A stretch of DNA of 64,000 bases from the NCBI RefSeq assembly GCF_036248275.1, contig NZ_CP109181.1:4402001-4466000 (forward strand). Reading direction: 5' to 3'. Below, piece by piece: positions 1 through 7,796 of this stretch. A model generated the notes under the pieces. It worked only from the letters and a program-made list of their open reading frames with translations, searched no databases and was not told the origin of the DNA. The position numbers and the translations under genes were made by a program. Origin of the DNA: Streptomyces sp. NBC_01716. Lineage in GTDB: Bacteria; Actinomycetota; Actinomycetes; Streptomycetales; Streptomycetaceae. How positions within the stretch are numbered: the stretch's first letter is position 1; each line of letters opens with the position of its first letter.

Positions 1-1510
1 CGCGGGCCGCCCCGTCCGCCCCGAGGACGACGGACTCAAGCACACCTCGCCACGCGGCGGGCTACGCAATCTCGACGCGGTCTTCCCCGGCCGCCCGCGC
101 CAGCCGCGCCGGGGCCGCGACGGGCAGGCGGTGACCCAACTCGCGTACGCCCGGCGCGGCGACATCACCCCGGAGATGGAGTACGTCGCCATCAGGGAGA
201 ACGTCGCGCCCGAGGTCGTACGCGACGAGATCGCGGCCGGCCGCGCCGTACTGCCCGCCAACGTCAACCACCCCGAGATCGAACCCATGATCATCGGCAA
301 GCGGTTCCTCGTGAAGGTCAACGCCAACATCGGCAATTCCGCGGTCACTTCCTCCATCGAGGAGGAGGTGGACAAGATGACCTGGGCCACCAAGTGGGGC
401 GCCGACACGGTCATGGACCTCTCCACCGGCCGTAACATCCACACCACCCGCGAGTGGGTGCTGCGCAACTCCCCCGTCCCCATCGGCACCGTGCCGCTCT
501 ACCAGGCACTGGAGAAGGTCGACGGCAAGGCCGAGGAGCTGACCTGGGAGATCTACAAGGACACGGTCGTCGAACAGGCCGAGCAGGGCGTCGACTACAT
601 GACCGTCCACGCGGGCGTCCTGCTGCGCTACGTGCCGCTGACGGCCCGCCGCAAGACCGGCATCGTCTCGCGCGGCGGCTCGATCATGGCGGCCTGGTGC
701 CTGGCGCACCACAAGGAGTCGTTCCTGTACGAGAACTTCGAGGAGCTGTGCGACATCCTCGCGGCGTACGACGTGACGTACTCCCTCGGCGACGGACTGC
801 GCCCCGGCTCGATCGCCGACGCCAACGACGAGGCGCAGTTCGCCGAGCTGCGGACGCTGGGCGAGCTGAACACCATCGCCAAGCGGCACCACGTACAGAC
901 CATGATCGAAGGTCCGGGCCATGTCCCGATGCACAAGATCAAGGAGAACATCGACCTCCAGCAGGAGATCTGCGAGGAGGCGCCGTTCTACACGCTCGGC
1001 CCGCTGACGACGGATGTTGCCCCGGCGTACGACCACATCACCTCCGGCATCGGCGCGGCGATGATCGCCTGGTGGGGTACGGCGATGCTCTGCTACGTGA
1101 CCCCCAAGGAGCATCTGGGCCTGCCGAACCGCGACGACGTGAAGACCGGTGTCATCACGTACAAGATCGCGGCGCACGCGGCGGACCTGGCCAAGGGGCA
1201 CCCGGGGGCGCAGGAGTGGGACGACGCGCTGTCGGACGCGCGGTTCGAGTTCCGCTGGGAGGACCAGTTCAATCTGGCTCTCGACCCGGACACGGCGCGG
1301 GAGTTCCATGACGAGACGCTGCCGGCCGAGCCGGCGAAGACCGCGCACTTCTGCTCGATGTGCGGGCCCAAATTCTGCTCGATGCGGATATCGCACGACA
1401 TCCGGCGGGACCACGGCGGTTCGCAGGACGAGATCGAGGCGGGTATGGCGGCCAAGTCGAAGGAGTTCGCGGCGAGCGGGAACCGGGTCTATCTGCCGCT
1501 GGCGGAGTGA
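1..1510 (+). CDS. thiC: Phosphomethylpyrimidine synthase ThiC, 5' end outside window
   Basis: ThiC is the cytosolic radical-SAM enzyme that rearranges aminoimidazole ribotide to the pyrimidine (HMP-P) half of thiamine. The frame is open from base 2, and the residues before the first in-window start codon (base 131) already read as ThiC (GLKHTSPRGGLRNLD), so the gene is cut by the window edge rather than truncated in the genome. The conserved core follows, including NANIGNS, SRGGS, EGPGH and the C-terminal CSMCGPKFC, whose CxxCxxxxC cysteines bind the 4Fe-4S cluster. About 500 residues are visible; actinobacterial ThiC is near 590-600. Any TPP riboswitch would lie upstream and cannot be seen. 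A strong terminator follows the stop. Confidence 0.97.
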   Translation, partial: AGRPVRPEDDGLKHTSPRGGLRNLDAVFPGRPRQPRRGRDGQAVTQLAYARRGDITPEMEYVAIRENVAPEVVRDEIAAGRAVLPANVNHPEIEPMIIGKRFLVKVNANIGNSAVTSSIEEEVDKMTWATKWGADTVMDLSTGRNIHTTREWVLRNSPVPIGTVPLYQALEKVDGKAEELTWEIYKDTVVEQAEQGVDYMTVHAGVLLRYVPLTARRKTGIVSRGGSIMAAWCLAHHKESFLYENFEELCDILAAYDVTYSLGDGLRPGSIADANDEAQFAELRTLGELNTIAKRHHVQTMIEGPGHVPMHKIKENIDLQQEICEEAPFYTLGPLTTDVAPAYDHITSGIGAAMIAWWGTAMLCYVTPKEHLGLPNRDDVKTGVITYKIAAHAADLAKGHPGAQEWDDALSDARFEFRWEDQFNLALDPDTAREFHDETLPAEPAKTAHFCSMCGPKFCSMRISHDIRRDHGGSQDEIEAGMAAKSKEFAASGNRVYLPLAE

Positions 1511-1530
1511 GCGGCAGGACGTGACGACGG

Positions 1531-1575
1531 AGGCCCCCGACCGGTACACGGACCGGTCGGGGGCCTCCTTTTTGT
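1531..1575 (+). terminator. Rho-independent terminator after thiC
   Basis: A perfect 15-bp inverted repeat (AGGCCCCCGACCGGT at 1531-1545 and its complement at 1552-1566) has a 6-nt loop and is followed by CCTTTTTGTC. It separates thiC from the accessory cassette. The rest of 1511-1785 holds no gene I can support. Confidence 0.9.
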
Positions 1576-1785
1576 CTCTGTGCCCCTGCACGCGCGGAGT
1601 TCGGTGCTCCGGCTCCGTAGGTCGTAGCCGGGACTCCCACCAAAGTGGTGGTCGGGGCCGCGAAAGGTGGGGACGGGGCGGAATCACTTGTACCGGGGAG
1701 TGGCCGACGTATCGGATGAGTTCCGTGGAAGCAGGCGGCAGAGCGCTTTCACCGACATCCCCAACGTTCCGAGGGATAGACCTGG

Positions 1786-3237
1786 ATGGCCACAGAAGCC
1801 GGCACCGGACACGCGGCGCCCGAATCGACACCGACCCCCGTCCCGCCGGCCCTGCCCCCGCGCTCCGGGCTTCTGCTCGGCATTCTGTCGTTGGCCGCCT
1901 TCATGGCCGGGCTCGATCTCTTCATCGTCAACGTCGGCTTCGACGCCATCGGCCGTGAATTCGACGGTGCCTCCCTCGCTGACCTCTCCTGGGTACTCAA
2001 CGCCTACGCCATCGTCTTCGCCGCACTCCTGGTGCCCCTGGGGCGGCTGTCCGACCGCTACGGCCGCAAGGCCGGATTCCTGCTCGGCGTCGCCCTGTTC
2101 ACCGCCGCGTCCGCGGCCTGCGCCATATCGACGTCGCTGTGGCAGCTGGTCCTCTTCCGGGTGCTCCAGGCGGTCGGCGCCGCGGCGCTGACGCCCGCCA
2201 GTCTCGGTCTGCTGCTCTCGGCGTTCCCGCCGGAGCGCCGGGCCGGCGCCGTCCGGATCTGGTCGGCGAGCGCCGCGCTGGCGGCGGCGGCCGGGCCGGT
2301 CGTCGGCGGACTGCTCGTCAGCGCGTCGTGGCGGTGGATCTTCCTGGTGAACATCCCCATCGGCGTCCTCGCGCTGGTCGTGGCGGTACGTATCGTGCCC
2401 GACTCCAGGGAGGCGGCGATGACCCGGCTGCCCGATCTGCCGGGAGCCGCGCTGCTGACGGGGGCGATCGGGCTGCTGGCACTCGGCCTGGTGAAGATCA
2501 ACGACTGGTCAGCGGTCCGGACGTCCGCCGTGCTGGCCGGTGCGGTCCTCGGGATCGCGGTGTTCTGGTTCCGGTCGCGGCGCCATGCCTCCCCGGTGAT
2601 CGAACCGGCGCTGCTGCGGGTGCGGGCCTTCGGCTGGTCGAACCTGACGGCGATCGCCTTCAGCGCGGCGTTCGCCGCGAACCTGCTCACCGCGATCCTG
2701 TGGATGCAGCAGGTCTGGCACTACTCCGCACTGCGTACGGGACTCGGGATCGCCCCGGGCCCGCTGATGGTCCCGCTGGGCGCGATCGTCGCCGCGAAGC
2801 TGGCGTCCCGTGTCCCGCCGGGCCGGATGGTCGCCGTCGGCTGTCTGCTGTGCACCGCCGGTGTGCTGCTGATGGCGGCGGGCATCGGGCAGAGCCCGCA
2901 CTACGCGAGCGAGTTGCTGCCCGGCTGGCTGGTCGGCGGCGTCGGGGTGGGCCTCGCGCTCCCCACGATCCTCGCGACCGCCACGACGGACCTGCCGGCG
3001 GCCCGGTTCTCCACGGGCAGCGCGGTGGTCAACATGAGCCGGCAGATCGGCAGTGTGCTGGGGATCAGCCTGCTGGTCGCGATCCTCGGCACCCCGCTCA
3101 CCTACGACGCGACCCACGAGGCGTTCGTCCACGCCTGGGCCGCGATCGGAATCTTCATGATGCTCGGCGCCGCGACCGCGTTCGGCATGACCTCGCGTCC
3201 TGCCGCCCGCGGCTCCCGGGCGCCGGCGAGCACGTAA
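1786..3237 (+). CDS. MFS drug/metabolite exporter, DHA2 (EmrB/QacA) type
   Basis: A 483-residue, strongly hydrophobic protein with about 14 predicted membrane segments. A Pro-rich N-terminal tail of about 25 residues precedes the first helix. The loop between helices 2 and 3 carries the MFS signature (PLGRLSDRYGRKAG), and the motif-C region (LTPASLGLLLSAFPPERRAGAV and following) is typical of DHA2 proton-driven exporters. It is the first gene of the rightward cassette; the next gene starts 25 nt after its stop, so the two are probably cotranscribed. By position it would export the product of the acyl-carrier pathway downstream or give self-resistance. The substrate cannot be told from sequence. 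Confidence 0.9.
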   Translation: MATEAGTGHAAPESTPTPVPPALPPRSGLLLGILSLAAFMAGLDLFIVNVGFDAIGREFDGASLADLSWVLNAYAIVFAALLVPLGRLSDRYGRKAGFLLGVALFTAASAACAISTSLWQLVLFRVLQAVGAAALTPASLGLLLSAFPPERRAGAVRIWSASAALAAAAGPVVGGLLVSASWRWIFLVNIPIGVLALVVAVRIVPDSREAAMTRLPDLPGAALLTGAIGLLALGLVKINDWSAVRTSAVLAGAVLGIAVFWFRSRRHASPVIEPALLRVRAFGWSNLTAIAFSAAFAANLLTAILWMQQVWHYSALRTGLGIAPGPLMVPLGAIVAAKLASRVPPGRMVAVGCLLCTAGVLLMAAGIGQSPHYASELLPGWLVGGVGVGLALPTILATATTDLPAARFSTGSAVVNMSRQIGSVLGISLLVAILGTPLTYDATHEAFVHAWAAIGIFMMLGAATAFGMTSRPAARGSRAPAST

Positions 3238-3262
3238 CCATCTCCTTTCGAGAGGAAACGTC

Positions 3263-4519
3263 ATGAACACAGGCATCAACCTGGGCAGCGGCACCGACCT
3301 CGCCGCGGGCACCGACGGTGCGAGCACGAGCAAGACGCGCGTCGTCTTCGTCGACTGTCTGCCCGCGCTCACCCTCGGCCCGCAGCTCTCGCTGGCCCGC
3401 TTCGGTGAGATCGGCCTCGACCGGTCCACCCCGGACACCTTCGAGCGCTACCTGCACGACCTGGAGCCGGGCACCGAACTGGCCGTGGCCTTCATCGGCG
3501 GAAGCGGCTCGTCGGCACCGGCGGCCGTCCGGGGCCTGCGCGGTATGCGCGGCTTCTCCAAGACCCGGGTGTACGTCGTCGGCGACGGCGCCGGCGGCCC
3601 CGTACCCGGCTGGGCCGAGGTGCACGACGTCGAGGACATCATCGCCCCGGCCGCCTTCGACGGGTTCGGCTTCGCCGACACCGTCGAGATAGGCATGCGG
3701 GCCCACGGCTCGCTGATCCTCGACCCGCTCTACACCGACTTCTACCTCGACATGACGTGGAACAAGATCTTCGACTGGTTCGAGACGACCCGCTGGGACT
3801 GGCGTGAGCTGGACCTCGACAAGCTCAACCCCGAGCTGATGAGCGCCGACGAGGTCGACTTCCTCACCGAGGCGGCGATCATCGAGTTCGGCACCCTGCC
3901 GGGCGCGCACAACTTCCTGCGCGAGTGGGAGGGCGAGACCAGCTTCTCGTCCTGGGCGCTCAGCTGGGGCGCGGAGGAGGCGCGGCACTCGCTCGTGCAG
4001 GCCCGCTGCCTCGACAAGCTGGGCGTCAAGGTCCGTTCCAAGCACGCGCTCTACAAGCGCGAGCCGTACCCGATCGGCGACACCCGCGTCGGCACCCTGA
4101 TGATGAACATCATCTCCGAGGCCCGCGCCGCCGAGCTGTACCGCGCGCTCGCGGCCGAGACCAAGGAGCCCGTGGTCAGGGGCATCTGGAAGCTCCTCGG
4201 CCGAGACGAGTCCCGGCACGCCCGCGCCTTCTACGTCTTCACGCAGGAGCTGTGCGACGGCAACCGGGAGAGCCAGATCGCCGCGCTCAAGATGGCGTAC
4301 GTCTGGCTGGCGGACCGCAGCGACGGCCTCAAGCACCCGGCCGGACACTTCTACCCGCACTCGACGTCCGCGAAGGGCGTGCGGCGCATCGAGACGATCC
4401 AGGACGGCGCCACCGACGCCGCCGACGGCAAGGTGCTCTCCATGGTGCGACGGCTGGTCGAGGACGACTCCATCGAGTCGTCGAAGGACCTCAAGCGCAA
4501 GCTCCGCTCGCTCATCTGA
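3263..4519 (+). CDS. Ferritin-like diiron oxidase, acyl-ACP desaturase-like, with extra N-terminal domain
   Basis: A 418-residue protein. From about residue 150 to 350 it shows a four-helix ferritin-like diiron core: Glu203 or Glu208, E239xxH242 (in EEARHS), Glu286 or Glu291 (in SEARAAELYR) and E316xxH319 (in DESRHAR). This is the ligand pattern of soluble acyl-ACP desaturases and related oxygenases, which use O2 to desaturate, hydroxylate or oxidise a carrier-bound acyl chain. Residues 25-130 form an alpha/beta-looking domain (TRVVFVDCLPAL, TRVYVVGDGAG) I cannot assign. The start has a good site (GAGAGGAAACGTC-ATG). Neighbouring thioesterase, ACP and acyl-AMP ligase suggest its substrate is an acyl chain on that ACP. 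Function by family; exact reaction unknown. Confidence 0.8.
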   Translation: MNTGINLGSGTDLAAGTDGASTSKTRVVFVDCLPALTLGPQLSLARFGEIGLDRSTPDTFERYLHDLEPGTELAVAFIGGSGSSAPAAVRGLRGMRGFSKTRVYVVGDGAGGPVPGWAEVHDVEDIIAPAAFDGFGFADTVEIGMRAHGSLILDPLYTDFYLDMTWNKIFDWFETTRWDWRELDLDKLNPELMSADEVDFLTEAAIIEFGTLPGAHNFLREWEGETSFSSWALSWGAEEARHSLVQARCLDKLGVKVRSKHALYKREPYPIGDTRVGTLMMNIISEARAAELYRALAAETKEPVVRGIWKLLGRDESRHARAFYVFTQELCDGNRESQIAALKMAYVWLADRSDGLKHPAGHFYPHSTSAKGVRRIETIQDGATDAADGKVLSMVRRLVEDDSIESSKDLKRKLRSLI

Positions 4520-4597
4520 CCCGGCGTCGCCGCCGGCGGAAGCCGGCGGCCGACGACCGGACAGCAGCCGACGACTGACGACTTGAGGAGCGGGGTC

Positions 4598-5116
4598 TTG
4601 CCCGAGTCAGCGTTCAACGACAGCGACACCGGGGCGGCGGCCGACACGGCCAACTGCTTCGGCTGCGCTCCGCACAATCCCATCGGGCTGCGGCTGGTCT
4701 TCGAGGAGGAAGGCAACGGATTCGGCACCCGTATCAAACTCGGCGCCGACTACGAGTCGTTCCCCGGCGTCATCCACGGCGGCATCGTCGCCGCGATCCT
4801 GGACGAGACGCTGGCCCAGGCCGTCTACCGGTCCGACCGGATCTCCGCGTTCACCACCGGCCTGCGGATCCGTTACGGCAGGCCCATGGAGACCGGCGCC
4901 GAGTACACGGCCCACGCCGAGATCATCAAGCGCGACGCCCTGTCGGTACGGGCCTCCGGGGAGATCCGGCTGCCGGGCGGCGATCTGGTGGCCGCGGCCG
5001 ACGGCACGTTCCACCTGCTCACGGACGACGTCCTCGGTACGTACGACAAGCGCCTGCCGACCGGACTCGTCGACGCGCTCCGCGCCTCCAACAGAACCGT
5101 CACCCAGGGGGATTGA
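4598..5116 (+). CDS. Hotdog-fold PaaI-type thioesterase
   Basis: About 172 residues with a PaaI/hotdog fold: a conserved NCFGCAPHNPIGL entry, then FPGVIHGGIVAAILDE, the central helix region carrying the usual catalytic acidic residue. Family members hydrolyse acyl thioesters. The longest frame opens at TTG 4583, but GAGGAG at 4585-4590 sits 7 nt before TTG 4598, so I take 4598 as the start (MPESAFNDSDTG). The ACP gene begins 6 nt after the stop. In this cassette it could release or proofread the acyl chain carried by that ACP. A type II editing role is equally possible. Confidence 0.85.
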   Translation: MPESAFNDSDTGAAADTANCFGCAPHNPIGLRLVFEEEGNGFGTRIKLGADYESFPGVIHGGIVAAILDETLAQAVYRSDRISAFTTGLRIRYGRPMETGAEYTAHAEIIKRDALSVRASGEIRLPGGDLVAAADGTFHLLTDDVLGTYDKRLPTGLVDALRASNRTVTQGD

Positions 5117-5122
5117 CCACCT

Positions 5123-5380
5123 ATGGACACCACCGCGATACACGAGAAGATCCATCAGATCATCAGCGACGAGCTCAGCACCCCGGCCGCCGGTCTGACG
5201 CCCGACCAGCACTTCCGTTCGCTCCCCAACGTCGACTCGATGCGTGTGCTCCAGATCATCCTGAACACCGAGAAGGCGTTCGACATCGAGATCGAGGACG
5301 AGGTCACCTTCCGGGTCCAGACGATCGGGGAGTTCCAGGGCGTGGTGGAGGACCTGTGCCGGCAGAAGGACCTGGCATGA
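5123..5380 (+). CDS. Discrete acyl carrier protein
   Basis: An 85-residue acidic helical protein. The Asp-Ser-Met motif places the phosphopantetheine attachment at Ser39 (NVDSMRVL), and helix II and III residues (LNTEKAFDIEIEDEV) are typical of carrier proteins. It is free-standing, not the housekeeping fatty-acid ACP, and its stop codon overlaps the start of the adjacent acyl-AMP ligase (ATGA). That coupling argues that the ligase loads this carrier. The acyl chain would be held here while the diiron enzyme acts. Confidence 0.92.
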   Translation: MDTTAIHEKIHQIISDELSTPAAGLTPDQHFRSLPNVDSMRVLQIILNTEKAFDIEIEDEVTFRVQTIGEFQGVVEDLCRQKDLA

Positions 5381-7086
5381 GCACGGGCGGCGGCGGGGGC
5401 GGGAGCCTGGTCGACGCGCTCGCCGCCGTCGCCGCCCGCGGCTCGGGCCACGGTATGCGCCTGTTCCGCGGGGACGAGGAGGCCGAGCGCCTCACGTTCG
5501 CCGGGCTCCACGCCGAGGCGGGGGAGGTGGCCTGCGGGCTGCTGGAGCGCGGGGTCCTGCGGGGGGAGCGGGTCGCGATCGCCCTCCCCACCTCGATCGA
5601 CTTCGCCAGGGCGTTCTTCGGCGTGCTCGCCGCCGGGGCGGTGCCGGTGCCCGTGCCGCCGCCGGTGCGTTTCGCCTCGCTCGACATCCATCTGAAGCGG
5701 ATCGCGCTCGTGATGCGCCAGTCGAAGGTGCGCGTCGTGCTCACCGACAAGATGCTGGGCGGGCTGCTGGAGCCGACGCTCGGCGGCGCCGGCGGCGAGT
5801 TCCGGATTCTCGACGTGGCCACGACACGCGCTCCGTCACCGGTGTACGTGGACGTGGCGGCGGGTGATCCGGCGCTCGTCCAGTACACGTCGGGGACCAG
5901 CGCGAGCCCGAAGGGCGTCGTACTGACCCATGCCAATCTCCTCGCGAACGTCGATGCCATCGCCGGGGGGCTCGGCATCGACGACACCGATGTGAGCTGC
6001 AACTGGCTGCCGCTCTTCCACGACATGGGTCTGATCGGCGCGTTCCTCTCACCGGCGCTGACCGACGCCGAGACATATCTGCTGCCGCCCGAGGACTTCC
6101 TCCGGGATCCGGGCAGATGGCTGCGGATCATCAGCCGGTACGGGGTGACCGCGACGACGGCGCCCAACTCCGGCTATCTCTACGCCCTGCGGCGCACCCC
6201 GGCCGAGCGCGTACCCGAACTCGACCTGTCCCGCTGGCGGTTCGCGCTCAACGGGGCGGAGCTGATCGACCCCGACACGCTGCGCGGCTTCTCGGCGCAC
6301 TTCGCCCCGGCCGGCTTCCGCGCCGATGCCTTCCTGCCTGTGTACGGCCTGGCGGAGGGGAGTCTCGCGGTGACGTTCGCGCCGACGGGCAGGGCGGTAC
6401 GCAGTACGTGGGTACGGCGCGAGCCGCTTTCCCGGGGCGTGGTGGAAATGGCCCCGGCCGGCGGCGACGGCGCCGAGGCGGGCCGGGAGATCGTCTCGGT
6501 CGGTCTCCCGGTGGCGAACACCGAGGTCAGGCTGGTCGGCGAGGACGGTACGGCGCTGACCGACCCCTCCCTGGTCGGTGAGATCCAGATCCGCGGCGAC
6601 TCGGTGATGCGCGGCTACGAGGACAACGAACCGGCGACCCGCGCCACCGTCCTGGCCGGCGGCTGGGTCTCCACCGGCGATCTGGGCTTCCGGCAGGACG
6701 GCGAACTGTTCATCGCCGGGCGGAAGAAGGAGGTGATCATCGTCTTCGGCCAGAACTACTACGCGAGTGACATCGAGTCCGTCGCGGGCCGGGTCACCGG
6801 GGTGTCGAACGGCGCGGTGCTCGCGGCGGGGACGGCGTTCCCGGACGGTGAGGGGCTGGTGCTCGTCGCGGAGACGAAGGAGTCCGAGGGCGCGGCTCGT
6901 GAAGATCTGATCGCGCGGCTGCGGTTCGCCGTGTCGGACTCGCTCGGGCTCACTCCTCGGGACATCGTTCTCGTACGCAGGGGGCGACTCCCGCGTACCT
7001 CCAGCGGGAAGCTTCAACGGCACGGGGTGGAAGAGGTGTTGGCGGCAGTCGCCCCCGACTCCGCCCCAGCATCCGACCCCGTATGA
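5377..7086 (+). CDS. Fatty-acyl-AMP ligase (FAAL-type) that loads the ACP
   Basis: A 569-residue ANL-superfamily adenylating enzyme. The frame can be read back to 5113, but ATG 5377 overlaps the ACP stop and gives the normal N-terminus. The P-loop is YTSGTSASPKG (residues 170-180), followed by WLPLFHDMGLIGAFL, GLAEGSLAV, the hinge GDLGF and GRKKEVIIVFGQNYY, all characteristic of fatty-acyl-AMP ligases rather than CoA ligases. FAALs activate a free fatty acid with ATP and pass it to the phosphopantetheine arm of an ACP without CoA. A glycine run (residues 4-9) opens the protein. Partner by coupling: the upstream ACP. Chain length cannot be deduced. Confidence 0.92.
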   Translation: MSTGGGGGGSLVDALAAVAARGSGHGMRLFRGDEEAERLTFAGLHAEAGEVACGLLERGVLRGERVAIALPTSIDFARAFFGVLAAGAVPVPVPPPVRFASLDIHLKRIALVMRQSKVRVVLTDKMLGGLLEPTLGGAGGEFRILDVATTRAPSPVYVDVAAGDPALVQYTSGTSASPKGVVLTHANLLANVDAIAGGLGIDDTDVSCNWLPLFHDMGLIGAFLSPALTDAETYLLPPEDFLRDPGRWLRIISRYGVTATTAPNSGYLYALRRTPAERVPELDLSRWRFALNGAELIDPDTLRGFSAHFAPAGFRADAFLPVYGLAEGSLAVTFAPTGRAVRSTWVRREPLSRGVVEMAPAGGDGAEAGREIVSVGLPVANTEVRLVGEDGTALTDPSLVGEIQIRGDSVMRGYEDNEPATRATVLAGGWVSTGDLGFRQDGELFIAGRKKEVIIVFGQNYYASDIESVAGRVTGVSNGAVLAAGTAFPDGEGLVLVAETKESEGAAREDLIARLRFAVSDSLGLTPRDIVLVRRGRLPRTSSGKLQRHGVEEVLAAVAPDSAPASDPV

Positions 7087-7117
7087 CGGACCGACGAAGA
7101 GAAGGTGAACTGACCCC

Positions 7118-7639
7118 ATGAGCGCGGACCCCACTCCGGAACTCACGGCGACGCAGCGCGAGGAGCTGCTGCGCCGCTCGTGGATGGCCACCGACGGCCT
7201 CTGGTACTACCAGACCGCGTTGTCGGGCGGCGTCGACGGCGCCAACGAGGCCAACATCGCGGTGGTGCGCGAGTTCGGGCGCCAGGAGATGGTCCGGCTG
7301 ATGCGCGGTCTCGGGATCGAGAAGGTCGAGACCGTCGAGCAGTACCGCCGGCTGTTCCAGGCTGCCGTGGATCTCTATCTCGGCTCACTGTTCGAGGCCG
7401 AGGAGTCGTTCGACAACGGCACACACGATCTCAAGGTCATCACGTGTTTCGCCTACAAGGGCGTCAAGAAGGCGGGAATCGACAAGGTCTACCACTGTGG
7501 TCCGGGTGAGCGGCTGACCGGCTGGATCAAGGCGATGGATCTGCCGGACGACATTGATCCGGATGTCGGGCTGTGCCAGATGGCGCACACCGGCTCATGC
7601 GGTTACCGGCTCGAAGTCGGCCTGCCGCACGAATCGTGA
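7118..7639 (+). CDS. Small four-cysteine protein, DUF6125-like
   Basis: A 173-residue protein without membrane segments. The first half (REELLRRSWMATDGLWYYQT, then a helix with VVREFGRQEMVRLM) resembles DUF6125-type proteins as I remember them. The second half carries four cysteines (110, 127, 153, 161) around GLCQMAHTGSCGYRLEV, which suggests a metal or Fe-S site, or a fold like the aminothiazoline-carboxylate hydrolase group. It starts 31 nt after the ligase stop and is the last biosynthetic-looking gene before an AT-rich gap. No function is established to my knowledge; assignment to DUF6125 is tentative. Confidence 0.6.
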   Translation: MSADPTPELTATQREELLRRSWMATDGLWYYQTALSGGVDGANEANIAVVREFGRQEMVRLMRGLGIEKVETVEQYRRLFQAAVDLYLGSLFEAEESFDNGTHDLKVITCFAYKGVKKAGIDKVYHCGPGERLTGWIKAMDLPDDIDPDVGLCQMAHTGSCGYRLEVGLPHES

Positions 7640-7721
7640 GATCGCGGAACTTGACCTAACTCATAACAGAGTTTTACTACGGAATGTAGGTGTTTGGCGG
7701 AATTGTGGTGAATATTGTTTC

Positions 7722-7749
7722 TTGAAAGCCCTGCTTGGCCACGTATACT
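7722..7749 (+). promoter_or_regulatory. Candidate sigma-70-type promoter before the kinase gene
   Basis: TTGAAA at 7722-7727 and TATACT at 7744-7749 are separated by 16 bp. They lie in a conspicuously AT-rich gap (7640-7796) between the four-cysteine gene and the sensor kinase. This is the closest match to a consensus promoter that I noticed in the window. It would drive the two-component genes separately from the biosynthetic genes. Confidence 0.6.
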
Positions 7750-7796
7750 CCCTAAATATCACGTGGGAGGCTGCGGGATAATGGCGGGGGGCTGCC

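Noticed and set aside
1..130. TPP riboswitch for thiC
   Set aside because: The window begins inside the coding sequence, so the leader is not present.
62..1831. 589-codon frame on the minus strand across thiC
   Set aside because: It is antisense to the strongly conserved ThiC sequence, with Arg/Val/Leu-rich composition typical of shadow frames in GC-rich DNA.
5113..5376. Longer start for the acyl-AMP ligase
   Set aside because: The extension overlaps the ACP gene in another frame; ATG 5377 overlaps the ACP stop and starts the normal domain.
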